NCBI GenBank assembly: GCA_013399305.1
Contig: VXAI01000069.1
Coordinates: 510,310 to 574,309 of the forward strand
Direction: 5' to 3'
Source of the DNA: Rostratula benghalensis
Taxonomy: Eukaryota > Chordata > Aves > Charadriiformes > Rostratulidae
Length of the DNA: 64,000 nucleotides
The notes under the pieces were generated by a model. It made no database searches. It was not told the DNA's origin and worked only from the letters and a program-made list of their open reading frames with translations. A program made the position numbers and the translations under genes. Positions 37,542 to 48,716 of this stretch are shown one piece after another. Each line of letters begins with the position of its first letter. Positions within the stretch are counted from its first letter, which is position 1.

Positions 37542-39690
37542 GTAAGTCACTTTATCTTTCTATGTCTTCTCTCTTTTCTAGTGCAACTCTCAGATTTGTT
37601 CATATTTTGTCTGCTGTTTTGTTCCTCTTCTGTATTGATTTCCCTCTCATATTTCTAACATGGAATGTTTTATCCATGTACAACCTATTTCTCAAATTCA
37701 CACTTTGACGAACACAGTCTTTCTCCAAATTGCTATTCCTCTTTTAGAAAGAAGCTGGCTTTGTCTTATTTTTTTAGTAAAAGTTTTATTTGGCTTATAA
37801 TTTTTTTATACAGTAACCTATCTAGATAAGTCTCAGTGTAGCAAATGATCTGTATGTTTGAAATGTTTGAATGTTTTTTAAATCACAGTCCCTGTTGTAA
37901 GAGGCTCCTTCTCTTTATTTTCTTGAACTAGCTATGGTTTCTTTCCTGTATAATTCTGTTTTTATATTCTTTGTAATAGTTTGGTCAATCCAGAAAAATA
38001 AGTTAATAATAACAAAAATAAAAAGTAAATACAACTGCTGATGGAAAGCAATCAAGTTAATTAAGACTTCTGACAAATAATTATATCTAAAACGTCTACA
38101 ACAGATGTCGCTGTAGAAAATTTCAGTAATAATCTGTTAAGCTATACATGAGCATTTTAGTCCCTTGAGTACAAAGGGTATATTAATATTATTGAGCAAA
38201 AGAGAAGTAAAATATGTGCATAGCCTTAGGCAGAATCAAATTTTTATATCTTCTGCGTGTTCTGATTTCTTAACTTTTATAGGCACTGGATATCTTCCTA
38301 GTGATTTCACTGCACTTTGAATCAGCTTGAAAGTGTTTTGAGGTTTTCAAAACTACCACCAGGATTTATTTTAGTAGATGTTAAGTGATCAAATTTATTA
38401 TTCATTTTTGACAGTCTCAGCATCAGTGTTTTCTCCCAAAATTACTTCTCCCCATTTGTTTCCACTCTATTCATTAATCTTCTGTCACTTTGTACTTAAT
38501 GTCTGTGATTGAACATACTTTCTGTTTTAGGGTGCCTCAGAAGTAAGGTCGGATACAGAAAAGGTTGTTTTGTGTTTGCTCACCAGAGCAAAGCAGAGCA
38601 GTGGCAAGCTCTTGGGGTTGGCGGATTCCACCAGCAGGCAGTGTCTGTGTCCTAGGGGGCTGGTCCACAGCCTGTGAAGTCTGGACATGTCTTCTGCTCA
38701 CTCAGCTGGGCTGCAGTCATGAAAACAGCAGCATCTTCAGTGTTGTTATAAAAAGCTGGACGCACCTTCTGGATTCTTGGTAGGTTTCTGAGGGCTGTAA
38801 ATTTTAATACCATTTTTCTGTCCCTTGATGCTGGTGTTGTAACAAATTTAGGCAAGGAGCAACAAAATTTAAACAAACCAAAATGAAGCTATGCTGAAGA
38901 TACTATAAGAAGCTGTTGTATGTTGTTGTAGCTTTACACAGCAAAAGATGGGAAAAGTTCTCCTTAAAATTTATTTCCTTTTTTTAAAAAATGTTTTTCC
39001 CTTGACACGATTCTCTAGTCACTGCAGAAGGGTTAACTCAATTGTTTGTTGCAAAGCTGCAGGTGCAGTTCTCCTCTTACCTGGAGTGAGTGTTAAGGTT
39101 TTGGAAAATGACAAACTGTTGAGGGAACCATAGAGCAGAAGAAAGTGCTTCAGAGGGTGGGAGATGGATCTGTTTGTGCTTGTCTGCCTCTGAGACTGGT
39201 GCAAACAAGTGTGTGTGTGTTTGCACTGGTGTGAGCAAGCATACTCTGAGACATACCACATTCAGTCCCACATCTTGTAAAAAACAATTTGTCCTTATGG
39301 ATTTTACTTAATACTGTAATTTCTACCTTTTTTTTTTTTTGTTTTTGTTAGAGAATTAAATGAGAGTGCTTTATGTTTTTTTCTTGTGTACAGTACATGA
39401 CAGGGCTGCCCTTGTTCCTAAACACTTCTTGTCTGTTTTCTTGGCCAGTCCCTCACTTCTCCACAGATCTGCTTTGGAGGGAATGTGACATAAACTTTTT
39501 TTTTTATATTCATGCACTATGGGAAATGAATAAGATCAAATAATAAACATACACTTGTTTTTAAAAGGCAAATTACAAATATATAGGCAGTAAAATAAAA
39601 CTCAGTGGAGTAAACTAATGTTCTCCAATTATGGTTACTGCTGCTAAGATTACCATAACACTTTAAATTAGTTGACTGATCTCCCTCAAG
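37542..39690. other. AT-rich non-coding sequence with a T run
   Basis: 37,560-38,560 is strongly AT-rich and featureless. 38,560-39,270 is more mixed, with overlapping short frames on both strands and a small GT run at 39209-39221. A T run lies near 39331-39341. No gene or named repeat was seen. Confidence 0.55.
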
Positions 39691-39844
39691 GGAATGATAA
39701 GGCTGTTAACACCTGTATGTACTCTAATGTGGTTGCCCATCTACCAGAACTTAAGGAAATCAATGCTCAGATGACTGCTACTCTGACAATTTGCATGTGG
39801 GATGGATCAAACAAGGCAAACCAAGTTCAGAAGCTGGAGTCCAG
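39691..39844 (+). other. Candidate internal coding exon, protein unknown
   Basis: Seen: an acceptor-like site (ttgactgatctccctcaag, with a branch-point-like CTGAT) and a strong CCAG/GTGAGT donor after 39844. Between them lies one frame with no stop for 154 nt; it begins with two bases of a codon and ends after the second base of one. The frame closes at TGA immediately beyond the donor. The encoded segment is mixed polar, with words such as HLPELKEINAQMT and WDGSNKANQVQKLES. The acceptor's pyrimidine tract is short. The start phase does not match the end phase of the 37147-37541 candidate. No family is recognised. Confidence 0.18.
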
Positions 39845-41810
39845 GTGAGTCTATGTGCCAATAAATACCATTTTTTTCTACAGTTACTGTGCTCAGAAAA
39901 GTTCTCACCTGACTGAACTCTGTTCTGTTGATCCAGAGAGAAAGGCAATGGGATTTAAGTCAGGATTCCCGTGAATGAAATCCTTAATGATCTGTTAAAG
40001 TTTGTGTCATGGAACTTTCTAAAAAATGAAAAAATTATTTCCCTTCTCTGTGAGTCATTCTCTGCTGCCCTCTGACCAGTGGCGCTGGGTGGAGGATTAC
40101 TTTTGGGTCCTCAGAACAGGATGCTAATACTATCGTATTAAATGGATGACCTTGTGTCATTTGCTGCTTCTCAAATATTCAGCAGGTATTTTCTAAAACA
40201 TACCCCCTGGAGTTTTTGAAATTCAGTAGTGGTATAAAATAATTAACTGAAGGTCAGAGACAGTTCCTGCTACATCTAATTTGTAAGCAACTGTTGAGGA
40301 GAAGCTGCACATGGTATACATACTAATGAAGATCCCCATTTCAGGCTGTATTTTAAGTATTATAAAAGTCCTTGGGGATCAAAGTGGCAGAAATTCAAAT
40401 ATTGAGGAAATTGTAAATATAGGCAGGCTTCAATTCAGGTAGAGGCTTCTGCCAGTGTGCTTAATGTAAAACTTATGCTTATAACCATTGAAGGTGTTCA
40501 GTCTTGCGCTTGGATGATCTAAGTAGATGTCAGGTCCCATTCAGATCAGAAGCTGCGGGTTCAAACATGTTCTTTGCTGGTTCAGGATGGGGCTGTCTGC
40601 AAAAGATCACTTCACAAACAGCAAGAAAATTCATTCTACTTCAGGAGGAATGGAACTTCCCCCCCTTAATTGGAATTCCTCCCACTAGATGTAAATGAAG
40701 TCATGTTTGTATTTTGTACTGACCAGTTACGCCCAACTTCTAACTAAAATTCCTCAAAAGTATTATATAAAGGAAAAGATTATGGCACTGGCAAGCTGAG
40801 GAAACAAAAATGTTGCTATAATAGGAATGTTAGTCTGTTTGGGTTCTCCTGTAACTCAGCATGATTCCAAAGATAGTTTGTTCAGATACAGTGTCATGTT
40901 TGTCCCCGATCACACCCCCCCCCCATCACACACACACACATAGGTGTCTTAAAATGCCCATTGGGAAGCAAAGTCTGAAACCAAATATAACCAAGAACAT
41001 TGTGCTCTATAATTTCAAGAGATGACAGATAATAGGGCTTTCATAAGACTCAATCTTGTATTTCTTTAGACTTTTTAAAAATTAAAAATACTTGTTCTCA
41101 CCACATTGATAAAGCCTATTTGAGCTGTCTAAACAGTCTGCAAGTAATAAAACACATCATTTAACACTGTATTTGCTCAACGTTTTAATTAATTAAAAAT
41201 TGATTAATTGTTGAACTGGTTGATATCTGACTTAGTGTTCAGCAAAGAGATTCTAGCAACCCAACCCACATTTTTCTACAAGGCAAAATAACATGTTTCA
41301 TTTGACCAGTAGTCAGCTGGATTCTTCTGTTCACATATAGGGAATCTTTGGTGAGAATATACAATTTTAGCCTTACTTCTTGTTTTGGGTGTCATCAGTT
41401 GTTGGCGGTGTTTTATTTGTCTGCAAAGGAAGTTGTTGGAGTTGTTACATGTTTTTATATGATAGTATCTTTCTTGGTAACCAAATATGTCCTACGCATT
41501 TTCAATAATCCTAATATGTATTTCAGTAAAACACCAATAATAAACAATTGGACTGATATTTTTTAGATCATAACCTCTGGATTTTCCAACTCTGATTCTC
41601 TTCACTTAAGAGCAAACTGATTCCACACAAAGTAAATCTATCTTTTTCTGAAAAAGCTACATGGAGATGATTAAAAAAAAAAAAGATAGCTATGATATCA
41701 GGCATTCTACTTCTATGTAATATTGGACCACTCGTCTGCAAAACAAATAGAGCTGCAGACAGAGAGGATTTTCCACTGTGTTGAGTTTCAGCTTTGTGAT
41801 CCTTCCTTAC
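39845..41810. other. AT-rich non-coding sequence with C-run/CA repeat and TTAATTAA cluster
   Basis: Contains a run of ten C (40915-40924) followed by CA repeats (40927-40941). A dense run of TTAATTAATTAA (41185-41196) and GATTAATTG (41202-41210) could bind homeodomain proteins or be plain AT-rich sequence. No gene was recognised. Confidence 0.55.
40915..40941. repeat. Poly-C run followed by CA microsatellite
   Basis: Ten C, then 'at', then CA repeated about seven times. Confidence 0.85.
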
Positions 41811-41921
41811 CTGTGATAACGTCTGTGTTGTGTCCGGCACACAACAACAGCCAAACAGAATAACATCCAAGTAACATCTCCTGAAGAGTTTTGCCAGGCA
41901 AGCGGCCTCTGCAGGGGCCAT
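41811..41921 (-). other. Candidate first coding exon, protein unknown
   Basis: On the minus strand an ATG at 41921-41919 sits in a favourable context (AGAATGG, with A at -3 and G at +4) and opens exactly 37 codons up to a strong CACAG/GTAAGG donor, in phase 0. The peptide starts MAPAEAACLAKLFRRCY and continues with a Cys-rich hydrophobic patch (FGCCCV). Upstream on the same strand (42000-42100 in window coordinates) the sequence becomes GC-richer with several CpGs, which would suit a weak promoter. No TATA box or known protein family is recognised. Chance is the main alternative. Confidence 0.2.
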
Positions 41922-41989
41922 TCTGCTTGTATAGGGCTGGGTGGTTTGCTCAGAGACATAAATTTTCAGTGAGGTTGTTTTGAGATATG

Positions 41990-42320
41990 CAGCTCATGGG
42001 GATGCAGCACATCGCTCTGCTGTCCCCAGATGGGGCTGCTACTCCGTGATGGCAGGGGAGGAGGGGAGCCGACGTGAAATCCCTCCGTACCAGCTGCAAA
42101 TGTTCAGGAAAAGGGTGTATTTTTCATGGGATAATTGACAAGAAAGGGGGGAAAGGAGGGGAAGGGACAGAAACAGCCAGCAGCAGAGACAGGTGGAAAA
42201 GGAAGAGGATGAGTTCTGACTGCTCTTAATTAAACCTCATCAATGCTTTAATCAGCCATCAGCCACAATAAAGATCCTACTCAGCGATTGACTTAGGTTT
42301 TCACTGGACCTTTCAGTCCC
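41990..42320. promoter_or_regulatory. Candidate conserved non-coding or promoter-like segment
   Basis: The left half (42010-42095) is GC-rich with clustered CpGs (atcgctc, tccgtg, gccgacgtg, tccgtac). The right half (42220-42300) is AT-rich and contains TTAATTAA (42226-42233), AATCAGCCATCAGCCACAAT and GCGATTGACTT. These are words typical of homeodomain- and PBX-type binding sites. The sharp composition change and high word complexity are what conserved vertebrate enhancers often look like. Conservation itself cannot be seen from one sequence. Confidence 0.22.
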
Positions 42321-45300
42321 AAACAAGCAACCAGAGGGAAAACAAGAAATGGTTTGGCTTCATGTTTGATTCTCAGTGTATTTAACATTTTCATAGCTAA
42401 AGTTTACAGGAATCAATCCAATATTAATCTTGCATAGCTTTTTTCCTACCTGTGGGAATCAGTCATTTGTATTTGTGTTGAAGAAAAGAGATGGGGGGAA
42501 CATCAGTCTCTCTTATTATTTCTTCTTTAGTTTCTTTCCTTGACACAGGATGATGAAGTGAGAGGTGATAAAAGTGCAGGAGGTCCAGACTGGCCAAAGA
42601 AAACACCTTTCTGACAACAAGGCAGTAAAAATGTATGTGGGGTTGTTAGTCTTTTTTTGTGTGTATGTTAAACCTAATTTGAAGTGAAGGCACCAGCCAG
42701 TGGTAGGTCACTGCCGTGTCTTTAGAAATTCATGCACTGTGTACAAAACAAGGTGAAGAACTGCAATGTTTCCCTGTCTGAAGTGAAAAAGAACTCTATG
42801 CTTAATTCCATCCAAGGGAGGTCCTTTAAAACAACTGTGAGACATGCAAAGAAATTAGGGTCATCCAGGAAGGAAGAGCAGAGCTGTGATTCACCATGCA
42901 CTCTTGGGAACCTGCCACCCAGCTGTTACAGCAAGGTTATTTTATTACAGCAAGACTATTTATGTTTGATACTCATTTCTGTAAAACCCACGTGAAAGTG
43001 CAGATGAGCTTTGGCTGAGAGCCCTGTTTTCTGGCATAAGTGGGCAAAGGTCTAACATCTCTGAGGAGTATGAAAAATGGGGTGTTCAAAACTGAAAACT
43101 GCTTAACTATGTAAACTCATATACAGCCTAAGGCATAGAGAATAATGATAAAGGTCTTTAAACTTCTCTGTCTCCAAGAGTTTCACAAGAAAGGTTTTCT
43201 CCCTACAGTGCTGCTGATGCCTTATTTTGGGAAACAGTTTCTTGTGCTGATTCTTTCCTTTCTAGTTCATGTAAAATAGAGTTGAAAGAACAGATGCTGC
43301 TTCTTGCTGCTGGAAATGAGAGGAGCGTGAACATATTAATGTGTTAGAGAGGTTATTTTCCCCATTCAAGAAATAATTTACATTCTGTACATGAAGCCGG
43401 AGTGTTACTACGATTGGATCTGTCCTGGCTGACAGTGATGATATCTTTCTGATGGTCTGGCAAGTCACTTCACCCTACCCTTATTCGGCCCAAAGTGGGG
43501 AGCTATCAGTTCTCTGATATCACCTCTAAACCAGTAACAATCAATATATACATTAATCTCTTATTGTGTCTGAAGAATATTTACCAATAAGCATACAGGA
43601 TAGCTTCAGTGTAGATAGGAAAAATGAACGAGGAGATACAAAGGCTAGCTTGTTCCTTAAAAGATCTGAGTCTCAGGCAGAACATCCTGAAAGGAAATGA
43701 ATCGTTTAATTCAACGTTCTGCAAAAAATTAAGTTGGTGTAACTTGTTTATTGGAGGGTTTTTTCTTTGTTAGTGGTCACACATGGATACTAAAAGCAGC
43801 ACTGTATAATGCTCATTCACAGATACTGAATGTTTTTAGGAAGATGGGTAAAAAGCTGATCAGAAAATATGGTGCTCTAACACTGATCTCGGATTTTCAA
43901 ATGACCTGGAGGGGTTTTTACACTGAAACTTCTCTGAAAATCAAGTAATGAACGCTTGCTTCTTCTGCCAGCTTTTGAGAACTACCTCTTAACAATTTTT
44001 GCAAGGTTCTTGGAAAGAGTAGTCTGTAAAAGACTGACCAGTCTCAGGACTTCTGTTGTGTAGCATTTATAAGTATTTTACCATGCTCTCAAGTTTCCCA
44101 ACTTTTCTTTTTCTTATGTAGAACCCAAGCAGCAGGCACAAAATTTCCCTGTCTCAACACTTCCTCTGTGTTAAATATCTTACCTGTCAACTGGATTTCT
44201 CTCTCTTTCTACCTGTATGGGAGGGACTCAGAGTTTAAACAAGTGAGAGAAGGAAAAAAAAAAAAAAAGGTTTTAATTTAATACCTTACTTTAGTTCTCT
44301 GGTACTTGATTATCTTAGATTCTATTATCTGTTAGGGAGAATACCCCACATACTGGGCATCAAAGGGTGTGTGGCTAAAAGGAGGTGACACTGTCACCAG
44401 CAGGACAAGGAGAGCAATACCTCCCACCGCTTAAATACCCTGTTGGAGTCCTGCTTCGTGGCATGAGAAGAGTAATGTAATCCCGGCTCATGCTGACGAA
44501 CATCAAAAGAGTAATCCTAAATCCTATCACAATGCAGTGAATAATCACGATGAATGATGTAGGCTGCTGCAGATATCACATTTTAAACAAGTGGATGCTG
44601 TACCAGGAGAAGTAGAAAACTCCAGCATCTGGCTCTGCATTACAGCTACGAGCAACCTGCTTGGGTCTATCCCATGGAACTGCTGGCTGAAACAGAGAGG
44701 CTGTTAGGAGTTATCCACCCTGCATAAGTCCTATCATTTTATTGTGGGTCTTGCCATGTCAGTAGAGGTAGTAAAGCAGCTGGCTGGAGACAGAATCACC
44801 AGGGGAGAAACAGCAGAGATGTATGTGTGTGTCTGTGAGAGGGACAAAAAGGTAAAAAACCCAAAGGAAAACGAAGGAGGAGGTAGCAGCCTTTTGTACT
44901 TGTCTGCTCCCTGGGGAACAGCTAACAGATGGCAGAGAGAGTGCAGCCGGGAAAACTGTACTTGCAAGATGCCAGTCAGGGCTAACAACACACATCAGGC
45001 AACACTGGGGACTTTCAGGGATCCTGCTCTGATGGTAATGTAAAGGAATTCAGAGTGGAACTGGAGCAGTTTCTCCATGAATAAATCAACACCTACCTAT
45101 TGCTGCTCTCTGGGAGCAGGATGATGCAGTGTGATAGGGAACGTACTGTACTGTGCTCTCACCCCGTACTAAGGAATTTAACAACCCTAGAGCCAGTGAA
45201 GCCAGCAGCCTGACAGTTCCTAATCAGATCTAGTATCTAATTTCAATTCTCTAAAATAAACATAAAAGGAATAAAGCAATAGCCATTTAGTTTATACCCG

Positions 45301-46479
45301 AAGTCTAACTAGCTGTTTATCTGTAGCTATACTAGTTATTTTCAGGTGCTGCAAGAAAGAATAAGAGGCTCTGCAGATGATGAATAGCCTAGTGAAGTCA
45401 GAGGATGCTGCATAATTACACAAAGTTGGGGTAAAATCATAGTTACCATGGAAGAATTCTAAGTAACTTTAACAAGGTCAAGATTTTACCTCAGGTTTTC
45501 ATAGAATAGTTTGCCACTAAAGAATTTTTTTTTTCTCTAGCCCTGAAGGATGAAGACTTATAGCCTTAATTTTATTTATCCCTTTTTATGTAACCATGAA
45601 TGCTCTCATTAGCCCTATAAATGTCTAATACTCTTTTGAATGCTGGTAAACCCAGACTTCCATTAGTAGCCTAAAGGCAAAATAATTCTTTTTACCAGTG
45701 CTACAGATTTGTAAAGTTTGAGCCTTATAACATTTTTTCCTTGGTGGGCCAGGAATATGCTTAGTTCATTCTCTTGTAGTTAGAAAATAATTATTGAACA
45801 GTTTCCAAAGTTTAGCTATTGGAAAACCTCTTTCTTAAATTTTCTACAGCTTTTTCACAGAAGAAGTAGTTGCAAATATTCTTAGAAATCAACTTGGTGT
45901 GGGGTTTTCTGGCATGCCTTTCAAATTTTCTCTATTTTGAAGAATACTGCATTCATTTCTGTGGGAAAATTTACTTCTGTTTAATCTGTGAATTCTGTTA
46001 AATGTGTGAAACAGATTTACTTCTGTTCCACATGCATCCAGTCTCCCTTGCTTTGAATGCTGACTATTTCTCCTGTGAATTTGAAAATAAGGTGGCAGGG
46101 CGTCCACATCAAAAGAAATGCCTTTTTATTTTTCCCCTTTTCATTTGGAGTTTTCATTGCGTGTGTTTTCTCACATTTAGCCTTTGGCAGGTTGGGATGT
46201 TTGATTTATGATGTAGCCAACAGATTTTGACCACACTCCAGCTGATCAAGAAGGAGCTGTTGAGAAAAAGATGGCTGAATACAGCAAAAGTTATGTTCTC
46301 AAAAAAAAAAAAAAAGAAACTGAAATAAATTTGAGGGCAAGGATAATAGCTTTGTTCAGACACTGCTGTGTGTGGGTTCTTGGTAGCTAGCTCTGTCCTC
46401 GAATGATTGTGTCATACTAGGCAAACTACTTTCCTGTAAAGGTTATTTTTCCTAATCCCTCTTACGTCTTCCTTGTCAG
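42321..46479. other. Non-coding sequence with poly-A runs, no gene recognised
   Basis: A runs lie at 44254-44268 and 46301-46315. Frames 44744-45043 (plus) and 44734-44991 (minus) overlap on opposite strands and have no recognisable domain. The word AAGAGTAAT recurs at about 44468 and 44508. Nothing else was identified. Confidence 0.55.
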
Positions 46480-46671
46480 CACTGATACCTTCAGGGGCAA
46501 GATGGGCTACTTGCCCAGGCTGTGGACCCAGGACACAGCTGAGCTGGTTACAGCTTGCTGACACTAAAGAGAGAGATCCCTCTGCCTCCTCCTTGGCTCT
46601 GGCACTTACCTGTTTGCATGGAGAGCCAATTGTCCTCACTAACCCAACTAAAGGTTTCACTCTGTGCCAAG
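46480..46671 (+). other. Candidate internal coding exon, 192 nt with equal end phases, protein unknown
   Basis: Seen: an excellent acceptor with a long pyrimidine tract (ttcctaatccctcttacgtcttccttgtcag, AG at 46478-46479) and a CCAAG/GTAATT donor after 46671. One frame is open throughout. The interval is exactly 192 nt, entering with two bases of a codon and leaving with one, so both flanking introns would be phase 1. Phase-1/phase-1 exons are typical of extracellular modules. The peptide carries a CPGCGP motif and two further cysteines. GC content is above the flanks. The minus strand is also open over most of the interval, which weakens the case. No family is recognised. Confidence 0.28.
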
Positions 46672-48682
46672 GTAATTTTCCGCTGTTTTAGTAAATGGAA
46701 TTGATGCACCGTGATCAGAGCTGTGCCAGAGCTGGCTCAAGGTAAAGCAGGGGGAGTGCAAGGCATGGCAATAAGGGAAAAAGCATAGAGGGCTGGATGG
46801 AGAGATGTTGATTTGGTCCAAAACCTGCTGTAATCTGTGTAATGATGAGAATTGGTTGTGGTTCTCTGCCACAGTGTAAATTTCTGTTGGGAGCTTGGAT
46901 GAGCAATGCTGTCCTCTTCTGCCCAATGTCCGTGTTACTACATAAGGGTAAGAACAGGGAGCCTTTGGAGGCAGTGTTGTGGCTTTAAGCTATTTGTTGA
47001 GAGTCAATAGAATTTGGAGCAGTTTGTTATTATATTAATGAAAGTATTTTCAAAATTACTTTAAATTGCTTTAAATTCAGGTTTTTAAGTAGGTTTCTAA
47101 GCTTCCAAGTACTCAGCCATTATCTATTCCCTTCCTTATCTCTCACTAACTGTTGTGATTTATAGGCGATGGGTAACTCTGAATTCAGGCTGTTTCCATA
47201 TGTGGGTCAGATTATACGGATTTTAAAATGTTGTGTTAGCCTGGCAGGTTTGAGAAACTGGGCCACTGTTTTGACAGTTCTGGCCAGAGATGTCTTTTTA
47301 TCTTTGTTTCAACACGATCTGGGCTGAAGCTCAGTGCTTGTCACAGGGATGCTTCTCAGCAGTCTCAGAAAAGAGCCTGAAAGCTGTCAAATAAGAAACT
47401 ACAGTTTTGTGTGTGCTGATGTGACTGAAGAATAAGATGAAGTATCTTGGCAGCAAGCATTTCTGTCCCTCTTAGCATGGATACACTCTTGGCTTTGTCC
47501 CCTCTCCTCACTCTCTACGTGTACAGATGGCCATGGCAGAGATGCTGTGTTTTAGCAGATGATGGTGGCAGAGAGGGGACATACAGAGAAGCAGCACTGT
47601 ATGGTTAACCGATTTACAAACTTTTCATCTGCTGCCATCCTTTCAAAATGCTCATCCTCTGCACTTTCCAGTGAGCAGAATGAGATTTCCTTGTCTTTCC
47701 ATCACCCAAAGCAGTAGCCTGCCTATGACCAAAATTTAGGTGGTGCTTCAGAATAGCACAGTCTTGCTGATTTAAGACACCTTTGAAAATGTGTAATTGT
47801 TGTCAAATGTGGCCGATGCGTGGTTCAGGGAAATTGCATGTTGTGGGTGGGCATCCTTTACTGATTTTGGCTGTACCACTGGAAATATAAACCTCTCTGC
47901 TTCTTGCCCATCAGCTGGCAGTTGCTGGCTCATCATTCCCACCATGCTGGTCATAGAGGGAGCCAGGCAAAGCACTCCCTGTCCCACTTCAGGAGAATCA
48001 TCTGGGCTAGCACAAGCCTGTGGGTCTTTCAAAAATGCAGCTGAGTGTGTCTGAATTGAATGCAGGGATTCTCACGTGTCCCCTTTGGCTGGCTGAGCTG
48101 GGGAGATGCAGCCTCAAGTTAGGAAGCACTTACAGACAGGGGTGAAAGACCTCAATGGCTATCAGTTGCCTCAGGATTCTTCCCTTCTGGTCTCTGTAGG
48201 CCATCCATGGGTATTTACTCCAGAACACAAAGCCTGAGAGCTGGAAAACCTGTCTCTTGCATGTTCTTTAGCTGTGTCTAGTTTACTCTTTTAAGCTTGG
48301 AGAGGAAAGACTCATGGATTTGGACACAAGGGTCTCAGCCTGGTGATGACGTTTCACTGAAGAACCTCTGACATCTCTTTTTTTCCCTCCATTAGGGGCC
48401 TCTATGATCTAGAGACAATTTCCCCTTTAAATAGTGTTATCATAATTTTTTCCTGCAGCATGTATGCCAGTTCACAAAGACATGCCACAGATATATTGGC
48501 CATTATGGTTCCCCTGAGTTTTCCTTCATTAACCATAGCAACATGCCATTAACTATTTAGGAAGTGCAGCCTCTAAACACACTTTCAGTTTCACAGAGGT
48601 TTTTGTTACATGCTGTAATGTACAGGATAGAGAGAAATGATTATTTAAAAAAAATAGCTTTGAGGTAACACATTACTGAAGG

Positions 48683-48716
48683 CATTTCAAATGATCTGAA
48701 GGAGTCATTTGGAATG
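48683..48716. repeat. 12-bp inverted repeat with 10-base loop
   Basis: The left arm CATTTCAAATGA (48683-48694) pairs fully with the right arm TCATTTGGAATG (48705-48716) if one U-G wobble is allowed. The loop is TCTGAAGGAG. A further AAGG/CCTT pairing is possible beyond a 4-base bulge. The stem is too short for a microRNA precursor. Confidence 0.7.

Noticed and set aside
38629..38642. CTCF-like word CCACCAGCAGGCAG
   Set aside because: It deviates from the CTCF core at two important positions. Not supportable without a matrix score.
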